A stretch of DNA of 64,000 nt, taken from positions 1 to 64,000 of the forward strand of contig NZ_VMHN01000009.1 of NCBI RefSeq assembly GCF_008795955.1, in the 5' to 3' direction. How positions within the stretch are numbered: the stretch's first letter is position 1; the number at the start of each line of letters is the position of its first letter. The DNA comes from Marinobacter denitrificans. GTDB taxonomy: Bacteria > Pseudomonadota > Gammaproteobacteria > Pseudomonadales > Oleiphilaceae. The notes under the pieces are model-generated. The model had not been told where the DNA came from. It saw nothing but the letters and a program-made list of their open reading frames with translations, and ran no database searches. This document shows positions 24,906 through 33,008 of the stretch, in pieces. Both the position numbers and the translations under genes were made by a program.

Positions 24906-25067
24906 AATCGGGCATCCTCCAACAGCATTGCCTGATACGGTAAGCCCACAGTGCCTGGAGCAGTGCTGGGAACTTGGTCAGATAGTAGAAAAGTTGCGCT
25001 ATTTTAATGGCTGCAGGTATCAAGTACCACAAAGTGTACTGAAAAGAATCAAAAGTCGTGCCAAACA

Positions 25068-25092
25068 TGAAACACTCTTCCTTTATGTTTCA
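25068..25092. promoter_or_regulatory. Inverted repeat in the IclR/ghrA intergenic region
   Basis: TGAAACA at 25068-25074 and TGTTTCA at 25086-25092 form a perfect 7-bp inverted repeat with 11-base spacing. The 305-bp divergent region otherwise holds only the box at 25151. It may be a second operator type or a weak hairpin. Confidence 0.35.
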
Positions 25093-25150
25093 CTTCTTGC
25101 CCGCTTTTGCGACACTCAGACCCGGGTTTACGAATCTTTTTCGGTATATT

Positions 25151-25167
25151 ATTCTGCAAAGCGGAAC
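25151..25167. promoter_or_regulatory. Candidate IclR-type operator upstream of ghrA
   Basis: ATTCTGCAAAGCGGAAC fits RTTYYGC-N3-RCGRAAY fully. It ends 43 bp before the ghrA start, a position that would overlap the promoter. Confidence 0.7.
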
Positions 25168-25210
25168 ATTATAAAGAAATCTTATCCATCTGACGATCCC
25201 GGGAGAGCAC

Positions 25211-26140
25211 ATGAAGGTTCTGTTTGTAGCCGGAGACCCCAAACCAGAGCGCTGGACCGTACCCATCAAGGAACTGCTTCCGGAGGCCGAGGTTCACGTG
25301 TGGGACGCCAACGGGCCTGCGGTTGACGCCGATTACGCCATTGTCTGGCAGCCGCCAGCGGAGCTGTTCAAGCGGGAGACCAGGCTGAAGGCGGTGTTCA
25401 ATCTCGGTGCCGGCATCGACGGATTGCTGGCAGTGCCCAACCTGCCCCCTCATCTGCCAGTGGTGCGTCTTGAAGACGCCGGCATGTCGGTACAGATGGC
25501 GGAATACGTGTTGCACCAGCTACTGGAAGCCAGCCGTGGCATGGAAACCTACCGCGAGCAACAGCGGCAAGGCGTGTGGAAAATTCACCGGCCCATCAAG
25601 CGCAGTGAATGGCCGGTGGGGGTCATGGGGCTGGGTCATATCGGCAAACGGGTGGCACGAACGCTCGCCGACCTGGATTACCAGGTTAATGGCTGGGCGC
25701 GTAGCGACCATAGCCTGGACAAGGTGACCACCTACGCCGGCACGTCCGGGCTTCCCGGCTTTCTGAGCTCAACCCGCGTGCTGGTGAACACCCTGCCCCT
25801 GACAGAGGAAACCCGAGACATCCTCGACCACAAGCTCTTCAGTCAGCTACTGCCCGGTGCCGTGGTGATTAACGTCGGCCGGGGTGAGCACCTGGTGGAA
25901 GACGACCTGCTCAGGGCCCTAGACGACGGCCATGTCGCACGGGCCGCCCTGGATGTATTCCGCCAGGAGCCGTTACCCGCCGGGCATCCGTTCTGGCAAC
26001 GGCCCGAGGTGACCATCACGCCGCACATCTCCGCCCGCACCCTGCGGGATGCCACTCTGGAGCAGATCACCGGGAAGATCCGCGCCTACCACAGCGGTCA
26101 GTCCATTACCGGGATCGTCGACACCAGCCGCGGCTACTGA
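25211..26140 (+). CDS. ghrA: Glyoxylate/hydroxypyruvate reductase A-type D-2-hydroxyacid dehydrogenase
   Basis: A 309-residue NAD(P)H-dependent 2-ketoacid reductase. The Rossmann motif is GVMGLGHIGKRVARTL. The catalytic Arg is in INVGRGEHLVEDDL, the Glu lies near FRQEPLPAGHPFW, and the His is in TPHISART. GhrA-type enzymes reduce glyoxylate or hydroxypyruvate. In this cluster it might also act on another 2-oxo acid. GGGAGAG precedes the ATG. Its last 168 bp are overlapped on the other strand by the C-terminal codons of the permease gene. A candidate IclR box lies in its promoter region. Confidence 0.9.
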   Translation: MKVLFVAGDPKPERWTVPIKELLPEAEVHVWDANGPAVDADYAIVWQPPAELFKRETRLKAVFNLGAGIDGLLAVPNLPPHLPVVRLEDAGMSVQMAEYVLHQLLEASRGMETYREQQRQGVWKIHRPIKRSEWPVGVMGLGHIGKRVARTLADLDYQVNGWARSDHSLDKVTTYAGTSGLPGFLSSTRVLVNTLPLTEETRDILDHKLFSQLLPGAVVINVGRGEHLVEDDLLRALDDGHVARAALDVFRQEPLPAGHPFWQRPEVTITPHISARTLRDATLEQITGKIRAYHSGQSITGIVDTSRGY

Positions 26141-27484
26141 CCGCGGCGACATCCCGAACAGACCCCAGAGCATCACCAGCAACAAGGGTATGGCCAGCAG
26201 CACGAACAGCCCATTCCAGCCAAACGCCACCACCCAGCGCGAGACCTGACCAAACCGCGACAGCAACATCACCGCCGGGCCGAATGGCGACAGCATCATC
26301 GCCAGGGAAAATCCGATCACCAGGGCCACGGCAATGGGCAGTGGGTCCACCCCCTCTGCCACCAGTTGCGGCATAAGCCCCGCCTGTACGCTCAACACGG
26401 TAATCGGAATGATGCCGATGGCCGAAAGCATGGGCAGCATCAACAGGCCGCCAGCCGCCAGCAGGAACACACCCAGCTCTCCCGCCGCCAGCCCCGCCAG
26501 CGCGTCCGCCGGAATGACCGCCACCAACGCGACACCGAGGCCCGCCGAGCCAGCGAAAATGGACATCTCGTTGCTCATGCCCAACATGTTGTCCACTGAC
26601 TCCCGGGCGACACCCTGCAGCGAGCGGTCACGCCACCACATATAAAGGAAGGTTACCACCGGCACCGTAAGCATCGCCGCCACCGAGACTCTTAGACCAG
26701 ACACCTGCACCAGCACCGCCATGGCAACGAAAATCACGGTAACCAACAGAGCCAGCTGACCGCTGCCTGCGGGCCAGTGTTCCAGTGCTTGACGCTCGCT
26801 GCTGACAAGGCGAAAGCGTTTGTGCTCAAGAAACCAGCCAACCAGTATCAGCAGCACAGCACTGCCAATACCGTAAGGCAACATCCCCGACCAGCTCAGG
26901 GTCGGCACTTCCCGGGTGATAATGGCCACCGCGACACTGGTCGGCGCAACCAGCGGTACCAGTGCAAACCCCCGCAGCGTACTGATCAACACACTCCGCA
27001 ACCAGCGCAGGCGCGAGGCTCCGGTAATACCTCGCTCCCGCAGGGTCTCCGCCAGGGTGCCACAGAGCAGATTCATTACCCCGAAACTCAGCACCGAGGC
27101 AATGCCACAGCTGACCACGGCGTATTTCGGGTACAGCAACGCCGGGCGCCCACCGAGCAGTACATCGTGGATGCGTTGCAGTACTTCAAGCCGGCGCACC
27201 AGGCACTGCATCATGCCCAGGCTGCCCAGAAACGTGGCATAGAAGGCGGCATTGGAAGCGGCGCGCAGTAATTCTTCACCCCCCAGCTCACCCGCCAGCG
27301 CGAGGGAAGACACCACAATAGTGGAGATCAGAAAGAGGTAACGGGAGTAGACCTGCAGCCGCCCCAGCCCGGTGAGGAAATACAGCAGGAACAGCACACC
27401 GGACACCGCACTGAGCCACGGATTGCCCAGACACAGCGCCACAAGCTCCAGCAACACGGCAACAGGAACCAGAAAACGGCTCAT
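25973..27484 (-). CDS. Polytopic membrane permease, possibly ion-transporter superfamily
   Basis: A 503-residue protein with about 12 hydrophobic segments and no signal peptide. Features such as VVSCGIASVLSFGVMNLL and LVPLVAPTSVAVAIITREVPTLSW recall arsenite/citrate/dicarboxylate-type transporters of the ion-transporter superfamily. I do not recognise the exact family. The last membrane segment ends at MLWGLFGMSP, almost exactly where the ghrA stop codon lies. The remaining 59 or so residues (Gly/Pro/Asp-rich, not membrane-like) are read antisense to ghrA. It shares its upstream region and one candidate IclR box with the divergent thiolase-gcdH operon, so it may carry a related substrate. Confidence 0.75.
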   Translation of the reverse strand: MSRFLVPVAVLLELVALCLGNPWLSAVSGVLFLLYFLTGLGRLQVYSRYLFLISTIVVSSLALAGELGGEELLRAASNAAFYATFLGSLGMMQCLVRRLEVLQRIHDVLLGGRPALLYPKYAVVSCGIASVLSFGVMNLLCGTLAETLRERGITGASRLRWLRSVLISTLRGFALVPLVAPTSVAVAIITREVPTLSWSGMLPYGIGSAVLLILVGWFLEHKRFRLVSSERQALEHWPAGSGQLALLVTVIFVAMAVLVQVSGLRVSVAAMLTVPVVTFLYMWWRDRSLQGVARESVDNMLGMSNEMSIFAGSAGLGVALVAVIPADALAGLAAGELGVFLLAAGGLLMLPMLSAIGIIPITVLSVQAGLMPQLVAEGVDPLPIAVALVIGFSLAMMLSPFGPAVMLLSRFGQVSRWVVAFGWNGLFVLLAIPLLLVMLWGLFGMSPRSVAAAGVDDPGNGLTAVVGADLPGDLLQSGIPQGAGGDVRRDGHLGPLPERMPGG

Positions 27485-27568
27485 ATAAGATTCATTACCC
27501 TTGATGATGTATCGGTTGCATTTCTCACAGCCCCGGATTAGGCTTCACCTATCAATATACAAAACTGA

Positions 27569-27585
27569 ATTCCGCTATACGAAAC
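27569..27585. promoter_or_regulatory. Candidate IclR-type operator between permease and thiolase
   Basis: ATTCCGCTATACGAAAC fits RTTYYGC-N3-RCGRAAY fully. It lies 84 bp upstream of the permease start and 97 bp upstream of the thiolase start, so it could control both divergent units. Confidence 0.7.
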
Positions 27586-27682
27586 TATATCAACATTAAT
27601 GACAAGACAAGCCCCGAAGCTTTCTTCCCTATAAGGGGAGGATCACAATAGGGACTTGCCAGTTGATGAAACGGGAGATGCC

Positions 27683-28888
27683 ATGAGCGCATTTATCTAC
27701 GACGGGCTGAGAACCCCCTTCGGTCGACACGCGGGAGCGCTGGCGACAGTGCGCCCGGATGATCTGCTGGCCAGCGTGATCAAAACCCTGATCGAGCGCA
27801 ACGCATTTGCCCCGGAACTCTACGAAGACGTGATTGCCGGCTGCACTAACCAGGCCGGCGAAGACGCCCGCAACCTGGCCCGTCACGCCGGTTTGATAGC
27901 CGGTTTGCCGGTTGAAGCCGGTGGCCTGACGGTCAACCGGCTTTGTGGCTCCGGCCTGGCCGCCATCATCGACGCATCACGGGCAGTGCGCTGTGGCGAA
28001 GGTGAGCTGTTTGTGGCTGGCGGTGCTGAAAGCATGAGCCGGGCCCCGTTCGTCATGGCCAAAAGCGAAAGCCCTTTCAGCCGTGATTTCCGCGCCTTCG
28101 ACAGCACCATCGGTGCGCGCTTTCCGAATCCCCGCATTGAAGCCGCCTTTGGCGCAGACACCATGCCGGAAACCGCCGACAACATCGCCCGGGAACTGAA
28201 CCTGAGCCGCGCCACCGTGGACGCCTTCGCCGCCCAGAGCCAGGCCCGTTATGCCGCCGCCCTGAAGGATGGCTTCTATAATGAAGAGATATTGGCCATC
28301 GACGTGCCCCAGGGCCGCAAGAAACCACCGGTCAGCGTGAGCCACGACGAGCACCCGCGCCCCCAGTCCACCGTCGAAGCACTGGCTGGCCTGCGCCCGC
28401 TGTTCGAGGGTGGCGTGGTCACCGCCGGTAACGCATCCGGCATCAATGACGGCGCCGCAGCGCTGATCGTGGGCTCCCGTGAAGCGGGCGAGCGCGCAGG
28501 CATCCGTCCCCGCGCCCGCATCGTATCCGCAGCCATTGCCGGGGTGCCGCCCCGGGTGATGGGTTATGGCCCGGTGCCCGCCAGCGAAAAAGCCCTCGCC
28601 CGCGCGGGGCTGGCTATAAACGATATGGACGTCATCGAGATCAACGAGGCGTTTGCCGCCCAGGTGCTTGGCTGCACCACCAAACTGGGCATAGACCCTA
28701 CCGATTCGCGGCTGAACCCCAACGGCGGGGCCATTGCTGTCGGCCACCCTCTGGGGGCATCCGGCGCACGGATTGCACTGACCGCGACGCGCCAGCTTGA
28801 GCGCAGCGGCGGTCGTTATGCATTGATCAGCATGTGCATTGGCGTTGGCCAGGGCATTGCCGCAGTTATTGAACGAGTAACAGATTGA
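27683..28888 (+). CDS. Acetyl-CoA acyltransferase (thiolase), PcaF/PaaJ-like
   Basis: A 401-residue thiolase. The nucleophile is in VNRLCGSGLAAIIDA, the His in NPNGGAIAVGHPLGASGAR and the second Cys in SMCIGVGQGIAAV. The N terminus IYDGLRTPFGRHAGALATVRPDD resembles the 3-oxoadipyl-CoA thiolases (PcaF, PaaJ). These cleave a dicarboxylic 3-oxoacyl-CoA to succinyl-CoA and acetyl-CoA. That fits a dicarboxylate pathway together with the gcdH gene, which starts 35 bp downstream. I chose the ATG at 27683, preceded by GGGAGA; an earlier alternative start lies at 27656. Confidence 0.92.
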   Translation: MSAFIYDGLRTPFGRHAGALATVRPDDLLASVIKTLIERNAFAPELYEDVIAGCTNQAGEDARNLARHAGLIAGLPVEAGGLTVNRLCGSGLAAIIDASRAVRCGEGELFVAGGAESMSRAPFVMAKSESPFSRDFRAFDSTIGARFPNPRIEAAFGADTMPETADNIARELNLSRATVDAFAAQSQARYAAALKDGFYNEEILAIDVPQGRKKPPVSVSHDEHPRPQSTVEALAGLRPLFEGGVVTAGNASGINDGAAALIVGSREAGERAGIRPRARIVSAAIAGVPPRVMGYGPVPASEKALARAGLAINDMDVIEINEAFAAQVLGCTTKLGIDPTDSRLNPNGGAIAVGHPLGASGARIALTATRQLERSGGRYALISMCIGVGQGIAAVIERVTD

Positions 28889-28923
28889 ACGAGCAACCGA
28901 CTAATTTTCTGAGGAGAGACAAC

Positions 28924-30093
28924 ATGGCTTCTGCACCCTGGGATGACCTGCTGCAGTTTGACAAGCAACTGGATGAAACCGAGCGTCAGGTTCGGGACAG
29001 CATCCGTTCCTTTTGTGACCAGCGCCTGATGCCCGGCATTACCGACGCGAACCGCAATGAGAAGTTTGATCGCTCCATCTTTACAGACATGGGCGAGCTG
29101 GGCATGCTCGGCGCCACCCTGCCGGAAGAATACGGTGGCCCGGGCCTCAACCACGTGTGCTATGGCCTGATCGCCCGCGAAGTGGAACGGGTGGACTCGG
29201 CTTACCGCTCAGCACTGAGCGTGCAGTCGTCACTGGTTATTCACCCGATTCACGCCTTCGGCCAGGAAGCCCTGAAAAAACGCATCCTGCCGCAACTGGC
29301 ATCCGGTGAGAAGGTGGGCTGCTTTGGCCTGACCGAGCCCAACCACGGGTCTGACCCGGGCAATATGGAAACCCGCGCCAAGAAAGTCGACGGCGGCTAC
29401 CTGGTCAGCGGCTCCAAGACCTGGATCACCAACTCCCCCATTGCCGACGTTTGCGTGGTGTGGGCCAAGCTGGATGGCAAGATCACCGGCTTCGTGATTG
29501 AACGCGAGGGCGCCAAGGGCCTGGATACGCCGAAAATTGAAGGCAAGTTTTCACTGCGGGCTTCCGAGACCGGTTCCATCTTTATGGATGAGGTCTTTGT
29601 CCCGGACGAGAACAAGCTCGACGTGGAAGGCTTGAAGGGTCCGTTCAGCTGCCTGAACAAGGCCCGTTTCGGCATAAGCTGGGGTTCTCTGGGCGCCGCT
29701 GAGTTCTGCTGGCACGCAGCACTTAATTACACCCTTGAGCGCAAGCAGTTCGGCAAGCCGCTGGCGGCCAACCAGCTGATCCAGAAAAAGCTGGCGGATA
29801 TGCAGACCGAAATCACCCTGGGCCTTCAGGGCGCCCTGCAACTGGGCCGCATGATGGACACCGGCAATTACTCGACAGACGCCATCTCCATGCTCAAGCG
29901 CAACAACTGTGGCAAGGCCCTGGACATCGCCCGGGTTGCCCGTGACATGCATGGTGGAAACGGCATTTCCGACGAATACCACGTGATTCGGCACGTGATG
30001 AACCTGGAAGCGGTGAACACCTACGAAGGTACTCACGATGTCCACGCCCTGATTCTGGGCCGTGGTCAGACCGGGATTCAGGCCTTCAGCTGA
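28924..30093 (+). CDS. gcdH: Glutaryl-CoA dehydrogenase
   Basis: A 389-residue acyl-CoA dehydrogenase that oxidises and decarboxylates glutaryl-CoA to crotonyl-CoA. The signature C terminus NTYEGTHDVHALILGR-x3-GIQAF includes the catalytic Glu of YEGT. The FAD and substrate motifs GCFGLTEPNHGSDPGNMETRA and SGSKTWITNSP are also present, as in other GcdH proteins. GAGGAGAG precedes the ATG at 28924; the frame itself opens at 28885. It is co-transcribed with the thiolase and followed by a strong terminator. As end point of odd-chain dicarboxylate breakdown (pimelate to glutaryl-CoA) it supports the dicarboxylate reading of the island. Confidence 0.95.
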   Translation: MASAPWDDLLQFDKQLDETERQVRDSIRSFCDQRLMPGITDANRNEKFDRSIFTDMGELGMLGATLPEEYGGPGLNHVCYGLIAREVERVDSAYRSALSVQSSLVIHPIHAFGQEALKKRILPQLASGEKVGCFGLTEPNHGSDPGNMETRAKKVDGGYLVSGSKTWITNSPIADVCVVWAKLDGKITGFVIEREGAKGLDTPKIEGKFSLRASETGSIFMDEVFVPDENKLDVEGLKGPFSCLNKARFGISWGSLGAAEFCWHAALNYTLERKQFGKPLAANQLIQKKLADMQTEITLGLQGALQLGRMMDTGNYSTDAISMLKRNNCGKALDIARVARDMHGGNGISDEYHVIRHVMNLEAVNTYEGTHDVHALILGRGQTGIQAFS

Positions 30094-30110
30094 TTCCCCG
30101 GCCTGCCTTG

Positions 30111-30143
30111 AAAAAGCAGAGCTCCGGCTCTGCTTTTTCTTTG
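30111..30143. terminator. Bidirectional rho-independent terminator
   Basis: AAAAAGCAGAGC-TCCG-GCTCTGCTTTTT forms a 12-bp stem with a 4-base loop. T runs exist on both strands. It serves the convergent gcdH (+) and dcaP-like (-) units. Confidence 0.93.
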
Positions 30144-30150
30144 CCTGAAA

Positions 30151-31473
30151 TCAGAAGCTCAGCTTCGCGGACGCCATCACCTGCTCATACTGCTCGCTGC
30201 TGCCGGAGGCAATCTCTCCAAAATCCCAGTAAGCGTACTCCAGCCCGAGCATCAGGTTGCTGTGGGCAGACCACACAATATTGGCGTGAACCGACGTTGA
30301 TGAGTCGAAATAGCTCAGGGTGCCTGCCGGTGGTGCCGCAAGATCATCAACTATTTCGGTGTGGGAGACTGTCAGGCTGCTGCGCCACTCCGGCGCCCAG
30401 AAGTGACGATAGGCGGCCGTGGCGCCATAGCTCTTGAGTGGTTCCACATCCCCCTGGGCAAGCGCGGCCAGATCTACATCCGGGTAGGTCAACAACCCCA
30501 TGTACCGGCCCAGCGCGCCATAGCTGTATTGCAGCCGCAGGTCATCACGGCCGATGGTAGGAATACGGGCACTCAAAGACACCGCACCGTCAATCCGGGT
30601 TTCATCCGCGGCATCATCTTCAAAATTCCGCAACAGGCCGGCGACCGAGTAAAACCCATAGTTGCCGCGAATCTGATACCGCATGGCAAGGTCCGGGTAG
30701 GACTGGTCGTCATACGAGTTACCGTAATAGCCGTCTTCCGGGTTCTCCAGGGACACCATCAGCTTTCCACCCGGCGCTGCCGCGTTGTAACGAATCATCG
30801 GTTGGGTGGCGTAAATGAAAGCGGCCTGCTTACCCTGATCGAGAATCTCGGGCATGGCGGCGAGGTCTGTGAATGTGGTGTAGGTCTGGCCGAAGTCCCA
30901 GCCATTCCAGGAACCATAGGCCTGGCGCAAGCGCGGGGAATAACTGTTGGACACGATTTCGTTACCGGTTTCATTCAAACCGTCGTTGAGGTCCTGGTTG
31001 AAGTCCATCTCCACGTAGGTGGTCAATGTATGCCCCACGACATCCTCGGTTTTGGTTCCGATACTGAGGCGTGACTCCCGGGCTGAAAATCCGGTCTTCC
31101 AGTCACTTTCATCCGATACGGCCGCACTGGCAAAGGTCCTTGGCAAGCCGACGCTGTAGCTGTTCAGACTCCCGTTGCCATGGGAGCCAAAAATCGCATC
31201 GGCCTTGATAAAACCGCCGAATGAAATCGTGGTACGCCCGATCTTGATCCCGTCGCCGTCGCGCAACAGATAGGGGTTGTCCTCGGTCAGTTCCGGTGCG
31301 GTAGACACAGCACCTTCCAGTTTGCTTTCCAGCAGTTGTACCCGCTCGCGAAGCTCATCCAGCTCGGAGCTCTGCCCCAGGGCGGCTCCGGAAGCAAGTG
31401 TCAGCAGTGGCAATCCGGCAATGACCGTGGCACGGGTAAGGGGGCGTGTTTGAAAGCGTTTTGTTGTTGTCAT
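30151..31473 (-). CDS. DcaP-type trimeric outer-membrane porin
   Basis: A 440-residue outer-membrane protein. A signal peptide (cleavage near ASGAALGQS) is followed by a short coiled coil (SELDELRERVQLLESKLEG), typical of the periplasmic N terminus of DcaP proteins. The barrel then begins with IKIGRTTISFGGFIKADAIF. The alternating pattern and the C-terminal aromatic residue (ending KLSF) fit a beta barrel. DcaP of Acinetobacter is induced by, and takes up, dicarboxylic acids. AGAGG precedes the ATG. Two candidate IclR boxes, 31 bp apart, lie upstream, suggesting cooperative regulation. Confidence 0.9.
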   Translation of the reverse strand: MTTTKRFQTRPLTRATVIAGLPLLTLASGAALGQSSELDELRERVQLLESKLEGAVSTAPELTEDNPYLLRDGDGIKIGRTTISFGGFIKADAIFGSHGNGSLNSYSVGLPRTFASAAVSDESDWKTGFSARESRLSIGTKTEDVVGHTLTTYVEMDFNQDLNDGLNETGNEIVSNSYSPRLRQAYGSWNGWDFGQTYTTFTDLAAMPEILDQGKQAAFIYATQPMIRYNAAAPGGKLMVSLENPEDGYYGNSYDDQSYPDLAMRYQIRGNYGFYSVAGLLRNFEDDAADETRIDGAVSLSARIPTIGRDDLRLQYSYGALGRYMGLLTYPDVDLAALAQGDVEPLKSYGATAAYRHFWAPEWRSSLTVSHTEIVDDLAAPPAGTLSYFDSSTSVHANIVWSAHSNLMLGLEYAYWDFGEIASGSSEQYEQVMASAKLSF

Positions 31474-31558
31474 CTCAAACCTCTTAACGGAGTTGATTCC
31501 ATGTCGTTGTTATTGAACGTTCCGGTGCCGGCACTGAAAACGCCAAATCAATCCTTTT

Positions 31559-31575
31559 GTTTCGCTCTGCGGTAA
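31559..31575. promoter_or_regulatory. Candidate IclR-type operator upstream of the DcaP porin, site 1
   Basis: GTTTCGCTCTGCGGTAA matches the palindrome with two right-half deviations. It lies 85 bp before the porin start and exactly 31 bp (about three helical turns) from the next box. Confidence 0.6.
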
Positions 31576-31589
31576 TACGCTACGAATTG

Positions 31590-31606
31590 GTTTCGCATAG
31601 CAGTAC
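31590..31606. promoter_or_regulatory. Candidate IclR-type operator upstream of the DcaP porin, site 2
   Basis: GTTTCGCATAGCAGTAC has a perfect left half and a weaker right half. With the site at 31559 it forms a helically phased pair in the 328-bp region between the divergent porin and pimC-like genes. Confidence 0.55.
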
Positions 31607-31748
31607 CAACTTCCGTGTTTAGAATGTAGACAATCATTTTTTTATTCACAAGTCGATGAAACCAAATTTTAATGAAAGCCGTAATTACTCTGTGTTTTCT
31701 TGTTCCATTGCATTGACACAAAGACAACGGATGAATAATCATTGAGTA

Positions 31749-31765
31749 ATTCTGCTATGCGGTAT
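31749..31765. promoter_or_regulatory. Candidate IclR-type operator upstream of the pimC/pimD-like genes
   Basis: ATTCTGCTATGCGGTAT matches the palindrome except at one or two right-half bases. It ends 36 bp before the PimC-like start. Confidence 0.65.
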
Positions 31766-31801
31766 ATATTTTCGCTGTAATGCATTGACGAGGTTTATCC
31801 C

Positions 31802-32998
31802 ATGAACATGAACTACACGGCCGAGGAACTTGCCTTTCGTGACGAGGTAAGAGCGTTCCTGGATGAGAAGCTGCCGGCGGACATCGCCGCCAAAGTAAAA
31901 GGATTCCGCCGCCTGTCGAAAGAGGACCACCAGCGGTGGCAGAAAATCCTCTGCGAGCAAGGCTGGTACGCAACCCACTGGCCGGAAGAGTACGGCGGTG
32001 TGAAGTGGACGCCGGTGCAGAAGCACATCTGGGATGAAGAATCCTGCCGTTATGGTGTTCCCCGCTCCATCCCGTTCGGGGTGAACATGGTAGCGCCGGT
32101 GATCATCAAATTCGGTAACGAAGACCAGAAGCAGAAGTACCTGCCGCGCATCCTCAGCGGTGAGGACTGGTGGTGCCAGGGCTATTCCGAGCCCGGCGCC
32201 GGCTCCGATCTGGCTTCCCTCAAGACCCGCGCCGTGCGGGACGGCGACCATTACATCGTCAATGGCCAGAAGACATGGACCACCCTGGGCCAGTACGCCA
32301 ACATGATCTTCTGCCTGGTCCGCACCAATACCGAGGTCAAGAACCAGGAGGGTATCTCCTTCCTGCTGATCGATATGGACACGCCGGGAATTACCGTGCG
32401 GCCGATCATCACCCTGGACGGAGAACACGAAGTCAACGAAGTGTTCTTCGAGGACGTCAAAGTACCGGTAGAAAACCTCGTCGGCGAAGAAGACAAGGGC
32501 TGGACCTACGCCAAGTTCCTGCTCACCTACGAGCGCACCGGCCTGGCCGGTATCGGCATGTCCAAGGCGGCGCTTTCGCATCTCAAGCAACTCGCCAGCC
32601 GCCGGCTGAAAAATGGCAAACCGCTGCTTGAGGATCCGTCCTTCAGCCAGCGTATCGCCAGGGTGGAGATCGACCTCACTGCCGCTGCCATCAGTAACCT
32701 GCGCATCATTGCCTCCGTCGAAGGGGGCGGGGTACCGGGCGCGGAAAGCTCAATGCTGAAAGTGAAGGGCACGGAGATCCGGCAGTCGATCAATGATCTG
32801 GCCCGCCGCGCCATCGGTCCCTACGCCCTTCCATTTGTGGAAGAAGAGATGGACCTGGACTACGACGGCGAATTCCTGTCCGACAAGGACGCAGCGCCCC
32901 TGTCCGCCCAGTACTTCAACAACCGCAAACTGTCGATTTTCGGCGGATCCAACGAGATCCAGAAAAACATCGTGTCGAAAATGATTCTCGGGCTTTAA
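31802..32998 (+). CDS. Acyl-CoA dehydrogenase, PimC-like large subunit
   Basis: A 398-residue acyl-CoA dehydrogenase. FGVNMVAPVI, SGEDWWCQGYSEPGAGSDLASLKTRA and GQKTWTTLGQYAN strongly resemble the pimeloyl-CoA dehydrogenase large subunit PimC. The C-terminal FGGSNEIQKNI replaces the usual YEGTxxI, as in heteromeric dehydrogenases that pair with a second subunit. The next gene, 10 bp away, encodes that partner. The pair would introduce the 2,3 double bond into a dicarboxylyl- or bulky acyl-CoA. The two genes lead a four-gene operon that ends with an aldolase-like and a MaoC-type protein. The resemblance to PimC is from memory of the family. Confidence 0.9.
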   Translation: MNMNYTAEELAFRDEVRAFLDEKLPADIAAKVKGFRRLSKEDHQRWQKILCEQGWYATHWPEEYGGVKWTPVQKHIWDEESCRYGVPRSIPFGVNMVAPVIIKFGNEDQKQKYLPRILSGEDWWCQGYSEPGAGSDLASLKTRAVRDGDHYIVNGQKTWTTLGQYANMIFCLVRTNTEVKNQEGISFLLIDMDTPGITVRPIITLDGEHEVNEVFFEDVKVPVENLVGEEDKGWTYAKFLLTYERTGLAGIGMSKAALSHLKQLASRRLKNGKPLLEDPSFSQRIARVEIDLTAAAISNLRIIASVEGGGVPGAESSMLKVKGTEIRQSINDLARRAIGPYALPFVEEEMDLDYDGEFLSDKDAAPLSAQYFNNRKLSIFGGSNEIQKNIVSKMILGL

Positions 32999-33008
32999 GG
33001 AGGCGACC

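Noticed and set aside
31810..32590. Minus-strand frame of 283 codons opposite the PimC-like gene
   Set aside because: Antisense shadow; the plus strand has all dehydrogenase motifs and a promoter-proximal operator.
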